A stretch of 64,000 nt of DNA from Silanimonas sp. (GCF_027531545.1 NZ_JAPZSC010000018.1:124001-188000), one strand, 5' to 3'. Shown: positions 26,112 through 35,780, numbered from the stretch's first letter. Notes: generated from the sequence alone by a model not told the origin. A program made the numbers and translations.

Positions 26112-27440
26112 TCAACCAGCGCCGGGGAGGCGCGCGAGTTCCTGGGTGAGAAAAGACGACGTGCTCTGCAGCTGCGCGACGAGGCCGTCGAGCGCCGTGA
26201 ACTGTCGGCGATAGTTGTCCTCGATGCGCGAGATGCGCACATCAAGGCGCTCGCGGTCGCTCAGCAGGCCCTTCAGTCGGTCGTTCAGCGCCTTGGTGCG
26301 GGCGTCGAGCAGGCCGGTGTTGGGCGCGACGGCGCCTTCAAGGCGGGCCGAAAGGACAGCCCCGAGGCTGCCGGTGGCTTCCTTGTCGAAGAGGCGCTCC
26401 ACCGCCGCGGGATTGGCGGCGAGGGCCGCATCGAACTTGCTGACGTCGATGCTGAGCGAACCGTCCTTGCTGCTCCTGATGCCGATCGCGCTGAGCTCGT
26501 CGAAGGCGTCGCCGATGGCCCCGCGGAGCTGCTGCTGCAGCCCGCGCACGGCGGCATCGCCGAGCAGCGGCCCGCCAGTGCGCGACTCGGCGTTGTAGGC
26601 ACTGGCGTTGCGCAGCTGGGTCAGCGCGGCGTTGTACGACCCGACGAAGGTCTGCATCGCCGCGCGGACGTTCGCGTTGTCGGCGACGATGTCGAGCGTG
26701 AAGGTGCTGTTGTCCTGCGCCTTGGTCAGGTCGATCGTGACGCCGCTGATCAGATCGGTGAGGCGGTTGCTGTCGGCCGTTCGGGTGACACCGTCCACCT
26801 TGACCACGGCATTCGTCGCCGTCGTGGTGACCGCGAGACCATTGGTGAAGGTGGCGATGCTGCCCGTGGCGTTGATGGTGATCGCGCCGGCGGTGCCGGC
26901 CTTGGCGGCGTTCAGCACCAGCACGTTGCCGGCATCGCCGTTGACGACGGTGGCCGAAAGGCCCTTGCCGCCCGTGGCCGTGTTGATGGCGTCGCGCAGC
27001 TCGGTGATGGTGTTGGTGGCGCCGAGCGTGACGTTGAACGTCTCGGTGCCCACGGTGAAGCTCAGGGTGCCGCTGCCGAGATCGGCACTGCTGGTGACGG
27101 GCCCGCTCTGGCGCTTCTGCGCCGTCGCCAGCGATTCGACCTCGATGCTGTAACGGCCGAGAGCGGCGGTGCTGGTGGCCGTCGCGGTGAAGCCCGCGTC
27201 CGCCTGGATGGTGGTCTTGCGGCCGGCGACGCCGTTGGTGCCATCGAGCGCGTTCGCCGCGGTGCGCAGGCCGGCAAGCGCGGTCTTGATCTGGTTGAAC
27301 GCGGCGAGATCGGCCCGGGCGTCGGTTTCCCGGCGGGCGATCCGCTGCTCCTGCGGCGCGCGCTCGGCCGCCACCAGCTGGGACACCAGCTGGTTGACGT
27401 TGATGCCGGACCCGATGCCGGGACTGGAAATCGAACCCAT
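26112..27440 (-). CDS. fliD: Flagellar filament cap protein FliD (HAP2)
   Basis: A 442-residue secreted protein forming the cap under which flagellin polymerises. FliD_N is at residues 8-105 (GSGINVNQLVSQLVAAERAP), a Thr-rich central region contains a flagellin-IN-like motif (TINATGSIATF), and FliD_C runs from about 215 to the end with coiled-coil heptads at the C terminus (RLDVRISRIEDNYRRQFTAL). The length is in the normal range for polar flagella. Export chaperones follow directly. Confidence 0.94.
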   Translation of the reverse strand: MGSISSPGIGSGINVNQLVSQLVAAERAPQEQRIARRETDARADLAAFNQIKTALAGLRTAANALDGTNGVAGRKTTIQADAGFTATATSTAALGRYSIEVESLATAQKRQSGPVTSSADLGSGTLSFTVGTETFNVTLGATNTITELRDAINTATGGKGLSATVVNGDAGNVLVLNAAKAGTAGAITINATGSIATFTNGLAVTTTATNAVVKVDGVTRTADSNRLTDLISGVTIDLTKAQDNSTFTLDIVADNANVRAAMQTFVGSYNAALTQLRNASAYNAESRTGGPLLGDAAVRGLQQQLRGAIGDAFDELSAIGIRSSKDGSLSIDVSKFDAALAANPAAVERLFDKEATGSLGAVLSARLEGAVAPNTGLLDARTKALNDRLKGLLSDRERLDVRISRIEDNYRRQFTALDGLVAQLQSTSSFLTQELARLPGAG

Positions 27441-27463
27441 GGCGAACTCCTCGACTGCTCTGG

Positions 27464-27471
27464 ATATCGGC
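27464..27471 (-). promoter_or_regulatory. Possible sigma-28 -10 element before fliD
   Basis: On the minus strand GCCGATAT matches the FliA -10 consensus GCCGATAA at 7 of 8 positions, 23 bases before the fliD start. The expected TAAA 15 bases upstream is TTCA, so only half the promoter is convincing. Confidence 0.35.
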
Positions 27472-27529
27472 CGCGCCCCCGGGGCCTGAAGCTACGCCGC
27501 CGGGGACAGGGCCGCCAGTGCGCGCCGGT

Positions 27530-28744
27530 TCAGCCCCGCAGCAGGGTCAGGACGTTCTGCGGGATCTGGTTCGCCTGCGCCAGCATCGCCGTGCCGGCCT
27601 GCTGCAGGATCTGCGTGCGGGTCAGCTCGGCGGTTTCGCGGGCGTAGTCGGCATCGCGGATGCGGCTGCGCGAGGCCGTCAGGTTCTCGGAGTTCGTCGT
27701 CAGGTTGGCGATCACCGAGCTGAAGCGGTTCTGGATGGCACCCAGGTCGGCGCGGCCCCCGTTCACCGTGGTCAGCGAGAGATCGACGATCGACAGGGCG
27801 CGGCCGGCCCCGACGAAGGTGGAGATGTCGAGGGTGTCCAGGTAGGCCGGGTTGCCAGCCGGTGCCACCGTGTTCGCCGCCGGCGCCGTGCCGAGGGTGA
27901 TGCCGGCCGTGCTGCTGCTGACCGCGCCGTAGGTGACGGCGTAGCCGGCGAAGGCGCCGTTCGCGTCGACCGACTGGCGGACCGAGGAGAACGTGATGTC
28001 GACGCCGTTGGCAGCGACTTCGGCATAGAGGCCGGTTTCGCCGATGCGGGCGTTGATGGCGGCGGCGACGCGGCCCACCACGGTGCTCGCGGTATCGCCG
28101 ATCCGAACCTCGACATCGTCGATGGTGACGGCGTTGCCGAGGCTGTCGGTGACGGAGATGCCGGAGATGGTGGCGGCGGCCGTGGCCGTGCCGGTCACCA
28201 CGCCGGCGCCGGTGAAGCTGTCGAACACCGCTCCGCCCAGTGCCTCGGCGCGGGTGTCGGCGGTCTCGGTGATGGCGATGGCCTGGCCGGCGTTGGCGCC
28301 GACCTGGAACAGCTGTGCGGTGAACGAGCCGTCCAGCAGCTTGGTGCCGTTGAACTCGGCCTGCTTGGCGACGCGGTCGACTTCGTCGATGAGCTGCTGC
28401 ACTTCCGAGTTCAACGCATCGCGGTCGCTCTGGCTGTTCGTGGCGTTCGCCGACTGCACGGCCAGCTCGCGGATGCGCTGCAGGTTGGAGCCGACTTCGC
28501 CGAGGGCGCCTTCGGCCACCTGGGCGAGCGAGATGCCGTCGTTGGCGTTTCGGGCGGCCTGGTTGAGGCCGCGGATCTGGGTGGTGAAGCGTTCGGAGAT
28601 GGCCAAGCCGGCGGCGTCGTCGCGGGCGCTGTTGATGCGCAGGCCCGAAGACAGCCGCTGGATGGTCGTCGCCAGCGAGGCGCTGTTCGCCTGGAGATTC
28701 CGCTGGGCATTCAGCGAAATCGTGTTCGTGTTGATGATGCTCAT
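27530..28744 (-). CDS. fliC: Flagellin FliC, copy 1 (sigma-54 promoter)
   Basis: A 404-residue filament subunit. The conserved D0/D1 N terminus starts MSIINTNTISLNAQRNL and continues through RLSSGLRINSARDDAAGLAI, which also carries the TLR5-type region. The C terminus ends with SRIRDADYARETAELTR and QAGTAMLAQANQIPQNVL. The middle (about 190-300) is variable, rich in Ser, Thr and Ala, and offers many possible O-glycosylation sites. ATG 28744 gives the standard start; the longer frame upstream is not flagellin. It is a tandem paralogue of the flagellin 241 bases upstream; the two share the ends and differ mainly in the middle. It has its own sigma-54 site. Confidence 0.95.
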   Translation of the reverse strand: MSIINTNTISLNAQRNLQANSASLATTIQRLSSGLRINSARDDAAGLAISERFTTQIRGLNQAARNANDGISLAQVAEGALGEVGSNLQRIRELAVQSANATNSQSDRDALNSEVQQLIDEVDRVAKQAEFNGTKLLDGSFTAQLFQVGANAGQAIAITETADTRAEALGGAVFDSFTGAGVVTGTATAAATISGISVTDSLGNAVTIDDVEVRIGDTASTVVGRVAAAINARIGETGLYAEVAANGVDITFSSVRQSVDANGAFAGYAVTYGAVSSSTAGITLGTAPAANTVAPAGNPAYLDTLDISTFVGAGRALSIVDLSLTTVNGGRADLGAIQNRFSSVIANLTTNSENLTASRSRIRDADYARETAELTRTQILQQAGTAMLAQANQIPQNVLTLLRG

Positions 28745-28860
28745 GTCCGTTGGATCCTCGAGGAGATGGGAAGAGCCCTGCGAGGCGAGCCCGGCAGGAC
28801 ACGCGGACCCCTCACGGCATCCGCTGACCGCCGGCTTCCCGACAGGTCTGCCCCGGAGCT

Positions 28861-28875
28861 GCAAGCCCCGTGCCA
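28861..28875 (-). promoter_or_regulatory. Sigma-54 promoter of flagellin copy 1
   Basis: On the minus strand TGGCACGGGGCTTGC, a perfect -24/-12 pair with GG-N10-GC spacing. Transcription is predicted near 28850, leaving an unusually long leader of about 105 bases before the ATG at 28744. Confidence 0.8.
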
Positions 28876-28985
28876 TTCGCCTCGAGCGCGCGGTCCGCCC
28901 AACGGAAACGGGCCGGAGGTCGCCCCCCGGCCCGGTGTCCAGCCATCGATGGCGGCGGCGGCCCGGAGGCCGGCGCCGAGACCGC

Positions 28986-30185
28986 TTACCGCAGCAGCGA
29001 CAGGACGTTCTGCGGGATCTGGTTGGCCTGGGCCAACATCGCCGTACCGGCCTGCTGCAGGATCTGCGTGCGGGTCAGTTCGGCGGTTTCCTTCGCGTAG
29101 TCCGCGTCGCGGATTCGGCTGCGGGAGGCCGTCAGGTTCTCGGCGCTGGTGTTGAGGTTGGCGACCACCGACTGGAAGCGGTTCTGCACCGCGCCGAGGT
29201 CGGCGCGGGCGCCGTTCACCGTGGTCAGGGCCTTGTCGATGATCGCCAAGGCCTGGCCGGCACCGGCAACGGTCGAGATGTCGAGGTCGTCGAGGAAGGC
29301 CGAGGCCGGGGCCGTCGTGTTCTGGGCCGGGGCCGAGGCCAGGGTGATGCCGGCGGTGCTGCTGCTCACCGTGCCGGTGTTGACGATGAAGCCGGTGAAG
29401 GCACCGCTGGCATTGACCGACTCGCGCACCGAGGCGAAGTCGATGTTGGTGCCGTCGGCCGTGGCCAGCACGCCGGTCTCGCCGATCTTGGCATTGATGG
29501 CCGCGACGATCTTGCCGGTGACGACGGCGCCGGTGTCGCCGATGGCGATCGAGACGTCATCGATGGCGACCGCGTTGCCGAGGCTGTCGGTCACCGAGAT
29601 GCCGGTGATCGTGGCCGCCGCCGTGGCGGTGCCGGTCGCGGCGCCCGCGTCGGCTTCGGCGTCGAACACCGCGCCGCCCAGTGCCGCGGCCTGCGCGTTG
29701 GCCGTCTTGCCGATGCTGATCGCCTGGCCGGCGTTCGCACCCACCTGGAACAGCTGGCCGAGGAACGTGCCGTCCAGCAGCTTGGTGCCGTTGAACTCCG
29801 CCTGCTTCGCCACGCGGTCGACTTCGTCGACCAGCTGCGCGACTTCGGCATTCAGGGCGTCGCGGTCGCCCTGGCTGTTGGTGGCGTTCGCCGACTGCAC
29901 GGCGAGCTCGCGGATGCGCTGCAGGTTCGTGCCGACTTCGCCGAGGGCGCCTTCCGCCGTCTGCGCGAGGGAAATGGCGTCGTTGGCGTTGCGAACGGCG
30001 ACGTTCAAGCCGCGGATCTGGGTGGTAAAGCGCTCCGAGATCGCGAGGCCGGCCGCGTCGTCGCGGGCGCTGTTGATGCGCAGGCCCGAGGACAGCCGCT
30101 GGATCGTCGTCGCCAGCGTGGCGCTGTTGGTCGAGAGATTGCGCTGTGCGTTCAGCGAAATCGTGTTGGTGTTGATGACGCTCAT
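28986..30185 (-). CDS. fliC: Flagellin FliC, copy 2 (sigma-28 promoter)
   Basis: A 399-residue flagellin starting MSVINTNTISLNAQRNL and ending NQIPQNVLSLLR, with D0/D1 helices nearly the same as copy 1. Differences cluster in the central domain (about 190-300), for example an AEADAGAATGTATAA stretch where copy 1 has SFTGAGVVTGTATAA. Both lack a large D3 domain, as expected for about 400 residues. Ser/Thr-rich central loops are potential glycan sites. Expressed from a sigma-28 site 99 bases upstream; the 241-base gap to copy 1 holds that gene's sigma-54 site. Confidence 0.95.
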   Translation of the reverse strand: MSVINTNTISLNAQRNLSTNSATLATTIQRLSSGLRINSARDDAAGLAISERFTTQIRGLNVAVRNANDAISLAQTAEGALGEVGTNLQRIRELAVQSANATNSQGDRDALNAEVAQLVDEVDRVAKQAEFNGTKLLDGTFLGQLFQVGANAGQAISIGKTANAQAAALGGAVFDAEADAGAATGTATAAATITGISVTDSLGNAVAIDDVSIAIGDTGAVVTGKIVAAINAKIGETGVLATADGTNIDFASVRESVNASGAFTGFIVNTGTVSSSTAGITLASAPAQNTTAPASAFLDDLDISTVAGAGQALAIIDKALTTVNGARADLGAVQNRFQSVVANLNTSAENLTASRSRIRDADYAKETAELTRTQILQQAGTAMLAQANQIPQNVLSLLR

Positions 30186-30283
30186 GGCAGGGTCTCCTGG
30201 TCGGGTCGTTACGCCGGTTCGACGGGGTGCCGTCCGGGGCCGCGGTGGGGGGCCGTGGCCCGGTGCTCCCGCTGCTGTATGCA

Positions 30284-30310
30284 GTAACGGCGCTACCGGC
30301 CGGAGCTTTA
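30284..30310 (-). promoter_or_regulatory. Sigma-28 (FliA) promoter of flagellin copy 2
   Basis: On the minus strand TAAA, a 15-base spacer, then GCCGTTAC: a perfect -35 core and spacing, with -10 matching GCCGATAA at 6 of 8 positions. It lies in the flgL-fliC gap, about 99 bases ahead of the ATG at 30185. Confidence 0.7.
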
Positions 30311-30335
30311 GGCCCCGGAGACTGGGTTTTGTGGA

Positions 30336-31556
30336 TCAGCGCAAATAATTGAACAGCGAGAGGCTCGCGATGCGCTGGAAGCTGAGCTGGGCCGCGTCCA
30401 GGGCGGTGCTCTGCTGGGCCAGGCGGCTGGCCGCCTCGGCGACGTTCACGTCCCGCAGGTCGGAGAGCGTGGTCTTCAGGGTGACGGTGGTGGCCTCGCG
30501 CAGGGCGCTGGCCTCGTCGATGCCGGCCAGTCGGGCGCCGCCGGCGGCGCGCTTGTCGACGAAGTGGTCCTGGGCCGAGGAGACGTTGGCCAGGGCCACG
30601 AAGATGGCGTTCTGCTGCCGCACCCGCTCGGTGACGGTGGTGGCCGGGGCCTCGAGGCTGTCGGCCAGAGCGTCCAGCGTGCCGAAGATGTCCTGGCGAC
30701 CGGCGGGGTCGATGGTGAACACGTCGCCGGTGGCCGGCTCGCCGTTGAGGCGGAGCTGCAGGCCCTCGAAGCTCAGCGTGTCGCCCGGGGCGTAGGTGCC
30801 CGTCTGCGGGGGCACCAGCGGGGCGCCGCCGGCGTCCTGGATCTCGTAGGTGGTCGGCGACGTGAAAGCCACCCGGTAGCCGACGCTGCCGTTCGCGGCC
30901 CAGGCGGCCGCATCGACCACGCCGAAGGTGCCGAGCAGGCCGGTGCCGGTGTTCGCCGCCGCGGCCGTCACCGCCACCCGGCCATCGCCGGTGGAAATGC
31001 GCATCCACACCTCGCTGCCGGGCTCGGCATCGGCCAGGGCCAGGGCCGGGGCCACCTCGATGCGGCGCTGCACCTGGTCGCCCACGTAGGTGACGCCGGT
31101 GGTGGCATCGACGAAGGGCGGGCGGTCGTCCTGCGCGCCGCCGAACAGGTAACGGCCGGCCGCATCGGTGCCGTTGGCGATGCCGAGCAGGCCCTCGCGG
31201 ATCTGCCGGATCTCGCGGGCGATGGTCTGGCGGTCGCTGGCCGAGAGCGGGGCGTTCGCGGCCTGGATGGTGAGTTCGCGCACGCGCTGCAGCAGTTCGC
31301 CAGCTTCCGTCAGGTTGCTTTCCTGCAGGTTGAGGCGGTTGCCCAGCACGTTAGCATTGAGGTCGAAGCGTTCCAGCTCGGCCAGCGAGCGGTCGATGGC
31401 GGTGGCCGCGCCGGCCGCAAGCGGATCGTCGGCCGCGGTGTTGACCCGTCGGCCGCTGGCGATCTGGTTCTGCGTGGCGATCAGATCGACCTGCCGGCGC
31501 AGCAGCTGGGCGACATTGGACTCGTAGAGCGTATTGCTGGAGATGCGCGTGGTCAT
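30336..31556 (-). CDS. flgL: Hook-filament junction protein FlgL (HAP3)
   Basis: A 406-residue flagellin-like protein joining hook to filament. The flagellin-type N terminus has the FlgL features MTTRISSNTLYESNVAQLLR and IASGRRVNTAADDPLAAGAA, and the C-terminal helix ends with AAQLSFQRIASLSLFNYLR. It follows flgK by 12 bases, so it is co-transcribed, and ends 150 bases before the second flagellin. Confidence 0.94.
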   Translation of the reverse strand: MTTRISSNTLYESNVAQLLRRQVDLIATQNQIASGRRVNTAADDPLAAGAATAIDRSLAELERFDLNANVLGNRLNLQESNLTEAGELLQRVRELTIQAANAPLSASDRQTIAREIRQIREGLLGIANGTDAAGRYLFGGAQDDRPPFVDATTGVTYVGDQVQRRIEVAPALALADAEPGSEVWMRISTGDGRVAVTAAAANTGTGLLGTFGVVDAAAWAANGSVGYRVAFTSPTTYEIQDAGGAPLVPPQTGTYAPGDTLSFEGLQLRLNGEPATGDVFTIDPAGRQDIFGTLDALADSLEAPATTVTERVRQQNAIFVALANVSSAQDHFVDKRAAGGARLAGIDEASALREATTVTLKTTLSDLRDVNVAEAASRLAQQSTALDAAQLSFQRIASLSLFNYLR

Positions 31557-31568
31557 GGCTGTGCTCCG

Positions 31569-33452
31569 TCAGCGCCGCACGGCCGCGAGGAAGGTCTGGA
31601 AGATGTTGTCGGCGATGCTGATGACCTGCGCCGCCGCCTGGTAGGCCTGCTGGAAGCGCAGCAGGTCGGCCGCCTCCTCGTCGAGGTTCACGCCGGACAG
31701 CGACTCGCGCTGCTGCACCAGCGCCTCGTCGATCGCATTCTGGCTGTCGAGCGAGAAGCTGGTCTCGCGCGCGGCCGAACCGATCCGCGTGGTCTGGGCG
31801 ACGATCGCATCGTTGAGCGAATTGGCGCCACCGCCGAGCACGCGGGCGTCGTCGAGCTGCGCCCAGGCCCGCATATTGGTGTTGTCGCTGGAATTCGAGA
31901 CATTGGCCCCGACGCGGAAGGTGTCGCCAGCCCGCGGCACGCCGTCGAGCACGAGGCGCCAGCCATTCGCATCGATGTTGGCGCCCGGCGTGTAGGCCTG
32001 GGCCGGGCCGCCGTTGAGGCTGAAGGTGGTGGGCGTGAGGAACTGGACCGTCGCGGGGGTGGTGAGCGCCGCGTTGGTCGGGTCGAGCACCGCCAGCGAG
32101 ACCACGCGGCCCTGCCCCAGGTTGGTGAGGTCGGCGCTGGGCCGGATGCGGCTGGCCGCGGCGATGCGGTTCGGGTCGTTGATGGCCAGCGCGATGTCGC
32201 GCGCGGCGTTGCTGGTCGGCTCGATCAGGAAGCGGTCGTTGGCCGCGGCGGCACCGGAGACCACCACCTCGATGCCATTGACGACGAAGGGGCTGGCTAC
32301 GGTGCCGAGGCCGGCCAGCGCGACCGGCGCGCCATTGTCCCCGCGGCGTGCGGTCCAGTTCGCGCCGTCGAAGCGGAACTCCAGCGGCACGCCATCCAGC
32401 GCACCGACGTTGGCGATGTCGACGGCCAGCGTGGCCGTGCCGGTGTTGTTGCGGTTGGCCAGCGGCTGCGGTGCGGCCAAGGCGAAGAAGTCGGTGCCGA
32501 CGTTGCCGTTGAGGTCGAGGCCGGCGGCGCTCTGGCCGTTGACGATCTCGGCCAGCGTTGCGGCGATGCGGCCCAATTCGGCGCGGCCGGCATCCACCAG
32601 CTCGGCGCGCGAGGACAGCGCACCGCCAAGCTGGCCGGCGATGCTGCCGGCCCCCAGGCGAACCGTGCCCGTGGTGGTCTCCAGTGCGAGCACGACCCGA
32701 TCGTTGCGAAAGTCGTCCTGCACGGTGATGAAACGCGAGGCCGTCGCGCCGACCACGATCGGCTGGCCGCCGGTGGTGAAGACGTTCAGCGAGCCGTCCT
32801 CCTGCGGCAGCGTGGTGACGCCGGTCAGCGTGGCCACCTGGGCCACGAGGCGGTCGCGCTGGTCGAGCAGGTCGGGCGAGGCGTTGGCCGGGCCGTTCCG
32901 CGCGATCTCGACGTTGAGCCGCGCGATCTCGCTGGCCAGCCGGTTCACTTCCTCGGCCCCGCCGGTAAGCCGCGCGTTGATCTCACGATCGATCTGGTCG
33001 AGCCCGCCCTGCAGCTGGTCGAAACGGGCCACGAGGGCCTCGGCGCGGCCGAGCAATTCGGTGCGCGCGGCCTGCGAGGCCGGTTCGGCGGCCACGCCCT
33101 GCGCGGCGTCGAAGAAAGCGGAGAACGGCTGCGCGAGGCCGGTGGTGGCGTCGGTGAACAGCTGGTCGATGCGCAGCGCGAAGCCGTTCACGAGGTCGAG
33201 GCGGCCGATCTCGCCCTGGCTGTCGAGCAGGCGGTTGGTGACCAGCGTGTCGGAGAGGCGCGTGATGCTGGCGATCTGAACGCCGGCACCGATGTAGTTG
33301 TTGCGCAGGCCGTCGCCGGGACGGTTGGCCAGCTCGACGCGCTGTCGCGTGTAGCCGTCCACCGTGGCGTTGGCGATGTTGTGGCTGCTGGTGGCCAGCG
33401 CGCGTTGGAAGGCCAGCAGGGCGCTGGTGCCGTTGCCGAGGATGCTGGGCAT
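31569..33452 (-). CDS. flgK: Hook-associated protein FlgK (HAP1)
   Basis: A 627-residue hook-filament junction protein. The N-terminal rod/hook motif is LLAFQRALATSSHNIANATV with a following DGYTRQRVELA. The C-terminal flg_bbr_C motif reads VNLDEEAADLLRFQQAYQAA. The central region is variable and the total length typical. Its start overlaps the flgJ stop by one base (TGATG), showing translational coupling. Confidence 0.95.
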   Translation of the reverse strand: MPSILGNGTSALLAFQRALATSSHNIANATVDGYTRQRVELANRPGDGLRNNYIGAGVQIASITRLSDTLVTNRLLDSQGEIGRLDLVNGFALRIDQLFTDATTGLAQPFSAFFDAAQGVAAEPASQAARTELLGRAEALVARFDQLQGGLDQIDREINARLTGGAEEVNRLASEIARLNVEIARNGPANASPDLLDQRDRLVAQVATLTGVTTLPQEDGSLNVFTTGGQPIVVGATASRFITVQDDFRNDRVVLALETTTGTVRLGAGSIAGQLGGALSSRAELVDAGRAELGRIAATLAEIVNGQSAAGLDLNGNVGTDFFALAAPQPLANRNNTGTATLAVDIANVGALDGVPLEFRFDGANWTARRGDNGAPVALAGLGTVASPFVVNGIEVVVSGAAAANDRFLIEPTSNAARDIALAINDPNRIAAASRIRPSADLTNLGQGRVVSLAVLDPTNAALTTPATVQFLTPTTFSLNGGPAQAYTPGANIDANGWRLVLDGVPRAGDTFRVGANVSNSSDNTNMRAWAQLDDARVLGGGANSLNDAIVAQTTRIGSAARETSFSLDSQNAIDEALVQQRESLSGVNLDEEAADLLRFQQAYQAAAQVISIADNIFQTFLAAVRR

Positions 33453-34582
33453 CAGAAGGCTCCCATGCCGCTGGCGGCAAACATCAGGTTGCGGGCCGAC
33501 GGGGCGGTCGGGCCGGTGGCGTCGTCGATGTCGAGGCGGGCCAGCGCGCGGTTCAGGGCCGGACCGGTGGCGATGGCTTCGATCTTCCGGGCATAGGCCG
33601 GATCGGTGGCGTAGCCGCCGCGCTGCAGGGCCGCGGCGAAGCCGCGGATGTCGTTCCCGGCATTCAGCGCGCCGGCGTAGCGCGGGCTGCGCGTCAGCAG
33701 GGCGGCATAGTCGTTGAAGCTCTGCTCGACGCCGTCGTAGGCGCGAAAGGCCGCGCGCTCGGTGCGGAAACCGCCCTGCGCGTATTCCTGCGTGTTCGTC
33801 GCGACGCTGCCACCGCGCCAGCCGCCGGTGGCCTTGATGCCGAAGTAGTTGTTCGCCGTCTGGCCGTTCGCGCTGATCGTGCTGCGGCCCCAGCCGGTCT
33901 CGAGCGCCGTCTGCGCGACGATGGCGCGCGGGTCGACGCCGAGTTCGCGGCCGATCTTCTGCGCGTGCGGCCAGACCTTGGCGACGAAGGCGTCCACGCG
34001 GGCATTCGCCGGACCGGCGTCGGTGCTTGCCTTCGCGGGCGGCACGGACTCGCCCGCGGCGCTGGCGCGCACGGCCGGCATCATCCGCGGAACGTCGGCG
34101 GCGGCGATCCAGTTCGGCCGGGCGGCGCCATTCGATGCGGCGAGGGCGACCGCAGGCGCAGCAGCGGGCGCGGACGGCAGCGGCGCAGCGGCGTCACGCG
34201 CCAGCGGCTTCGCCGCCATCGGGCGCACGTAGGTGTCGAGGGGCAGCATCGGTGCCGTGCCCGCCTTCGCCATCGACAGCGGCAAGGCCTGCACGGCGGC
34301 GTCCGCGCCGCCACCGGCCTCGCGGGTGAGCTGGCGGGCGATCATCGTGGAGAGCCCGAGGCCCTTGCCTTCGGTGAGCGATTTGGCGATCTGCTCGTCG
34401 TAGAGCTCGCGGAACTGGCCGGCGGCGCCGGGGAACATCGTGTCGCCGAGCGCTGTCTCGCGCATCTGCTTGATCATCATCTGCGCGAACAGGCCTTCCA
34501 TCTGGCGCGCGACCTTGTCGATCTGCGCGGCGTCGTTGGCCGGCGGCGGCGAGAGTGGCAGGGGACGGGCGTCGACGCGCAT
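33452..34582 (-). CDS. flgJ: Bifunctional FlgJ: rod-cap scaffold and peptidoglycan hydrolase
   Basis: A 376-residue protein. Residues 15-100 are the rod-binding domain (KVARQMEGLFAQMMIKQMRE). A long Ala/Pro-rich linker follows (about 105-185), and residues 190-350 form a beta-N-acetylglucosaminidase domain with the putative catalytic Glu228 in TALETGWGRST and the YFGIKATGGW and SFNDYAALL motifs. Periplasmic: it opens the cell wall for the growing rod. The fused form with hydrolase domain is typical of gammaproteobacteria. The linker is longer than in enteric FlgJ. Confidence 0.94.
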   Translation of the reverse strand: MRVDARPLPLSPPPANDAAQIDKVARQMEGLFAQMMIKQMRETALGDTMFPGAAGQFRELYDEQIAKSLTEGKGLGLSTMIARQLTREAGGGADAAVQALPLSMAKAGTAPMLPLDTYVRPMAAKPLARDAAAPLPSAPAAAPAVALAASNGAARPNWIAAADVPRMMPAVRASAAGESVPPAKASTDAGPANARVDAFVAKVWPHAQKIGRELGVDPRAIVAQTALETGWGRSTISANGQTANNYFGIKATGGWRGGSVATNTQEYAQGGFRTERAAFRAYDGVEQSFNDYAALLTRSPRYAGALNAGNDIRGFAAALQRGGYATDPAYARKIEAIATGPALNRALARLDIDDATGPTAPSARNLMFAASGMGAF

Positions 34583-34591
34583 GGCCGTGAC

Positions 34592-35740
34592 TCAGATGAT
34601 TTCCAGCTCGGCGCGCAGCGCGCCGGCCTGCTTCAGGGCTTCGAGGATGGCGATCACGTCACCCGGCGCGGCCCCCACCTCGTTCACGGCGCGCACGATC
34701 TGGTCCAACGAAGTGCCGCCGCGGAACAGGAACATGCGCGAGCCGTCGACGGTGGCTTCCACGGTGGATTCCGGCGTCACCACGGTCTCGCCCTGGCTGA
34801 AGGGCGCCGGCTGGCTGACGTTGGCGGATTCGGTGATCGTGACCGTCAACGCACCATGGGCGACGGCGGCCGGCATCACCTGCACGTTGCTGCCGATGAC
34901 CACCGTGCCGGTGCGGGCGTTGACGACCACCTTGGCGGCGATCTGGCCCGGATCGAGCGTCAGGTTCTCGACGCGCGAGAGGAAGGCGACGCGGGCGCCG
35001 GCATCGGTCGGCGTCTGCACCTGCACGGTGCCGGCGTCGAGCGCGCTCGCCGAAGCCTCGCCGAAGGCCTTGTTCAGCGCCTCCACCATCCGGCTGGCGG
35101 TGGTGAAATCGGGCTGGTGCAGGTTGAGCATCAGGGTGCCGCCGGCGCCGCTCTGGGCCAGCGCATCCGGGATCGCGCGCTCGACGATGGCGCCGTTCGG
35201 GATGCGGCCGGAGCTGGGGATGTTCACCGACACGCGGGAGCCGTCGCTGCCTTCGGCGCCGAAGCCACCGACCACGAGGTTGCCCTGGGCGATGGCGTAG
35301 ACCTGCCCGTCCGCGCCCTTCAGCGGCGCCATCAGCAGGGCACCACCGCGCAGGCTGACGGCGTTGGAGATCGAAGACACCGTGACGTCGATGACCTGCC
35401 CCGGCCGAGCGAACGGCGGCAGCTCGGCGCTGATGGCCACCGCGGCGACGTTCTTCACCTGCGGATTGATGCCCGGCGGCACCGTCACGCCGAGTTCGTC
35501 GAGCAGGTTCTTGAGGCTTTGGGTGGTGAAGGGCGACTGGCTGGTGCGGTCGCCGGTGCCGTCCAGGCCGACCACGAGGCCATAGCCGATCAGGGGATTG
35601 CCGCGCACGCCCTCGATCTGGGCGAGGTCCTTGATGCGCTCGACCGCGCTGGCCGGGGCGGTGGCCAAGGCAGCCAGCAGCGCCAGCAGGGCCAGCAGGC
35701 TGGTGGGGACGGAACGGGCACGGGCGGCATTGGGCAGCAT
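34592..35740 (-). CDS. flgI: Flagellar P-ring protein FlgI
   Basis: A 382-residue periplasmic protein that polymerises into the P-ring around the rod in the peptidoglycan layer. It has a signal peptide (about 1-32), then [20 protein letters not shown] and GLDGTGDRT, the FlgI signature. The C-terminal [19 protein letters not shown] and the final [10 protein letters not shown] are also typical. GGAG lies just before ATG 35740. It has its own sigma-54 site and is separated from flgH by an inverted gene, so it heads a flgI-flgJ-flgK-flgL transcript. Confidence 0.95.
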   Translation of the reverse strand: MLPNAARARSVPTSLLALLALLAALATAPASAVERIKDLAQIEGVRGNPLIGYGLVVGLDGTGDRTSQSPFTTQSLKNLLDELGVTVPPGINPQVKNVAAVAISAELPPFARPGQVIDVTVSSISNAVSLRGGALLMAPLKGADGQVYAIAQGNLVVGGFGAEGSDGSRVSVNIPSSGRIPNGAIVERAIPDALAQSGAGGTLMLNLHQPDFTTASRMVEALNKAFGEASASALDAGTVQVQTPTDAGARVAFLSRVENLTLDPGQIAAKVVVNARTGTVVIGSNVQVMPAAVAHGALTVTITESANVSQPAPFSQGETVVTPESTVEATVDGSRMFLFRGGTSLDQIVRAVNEVGAAPGDVIAILEALKQAGALRAELEII

Positions 35741-35780
35741 CGGGAGTCTCCAGCGGTATCGACCGCACGGGCGGGAACTT

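Noticed and set aside
30564-33596. Open frame of about 1010 codons on the plus strand antisense to flgL and flgK
   Set aside because: It mirrors flgL/flgK codon structure, has low-complexity Gly/Arg/Ala/Asp translation and no domain. Long antisense frames are expected at this GC content.
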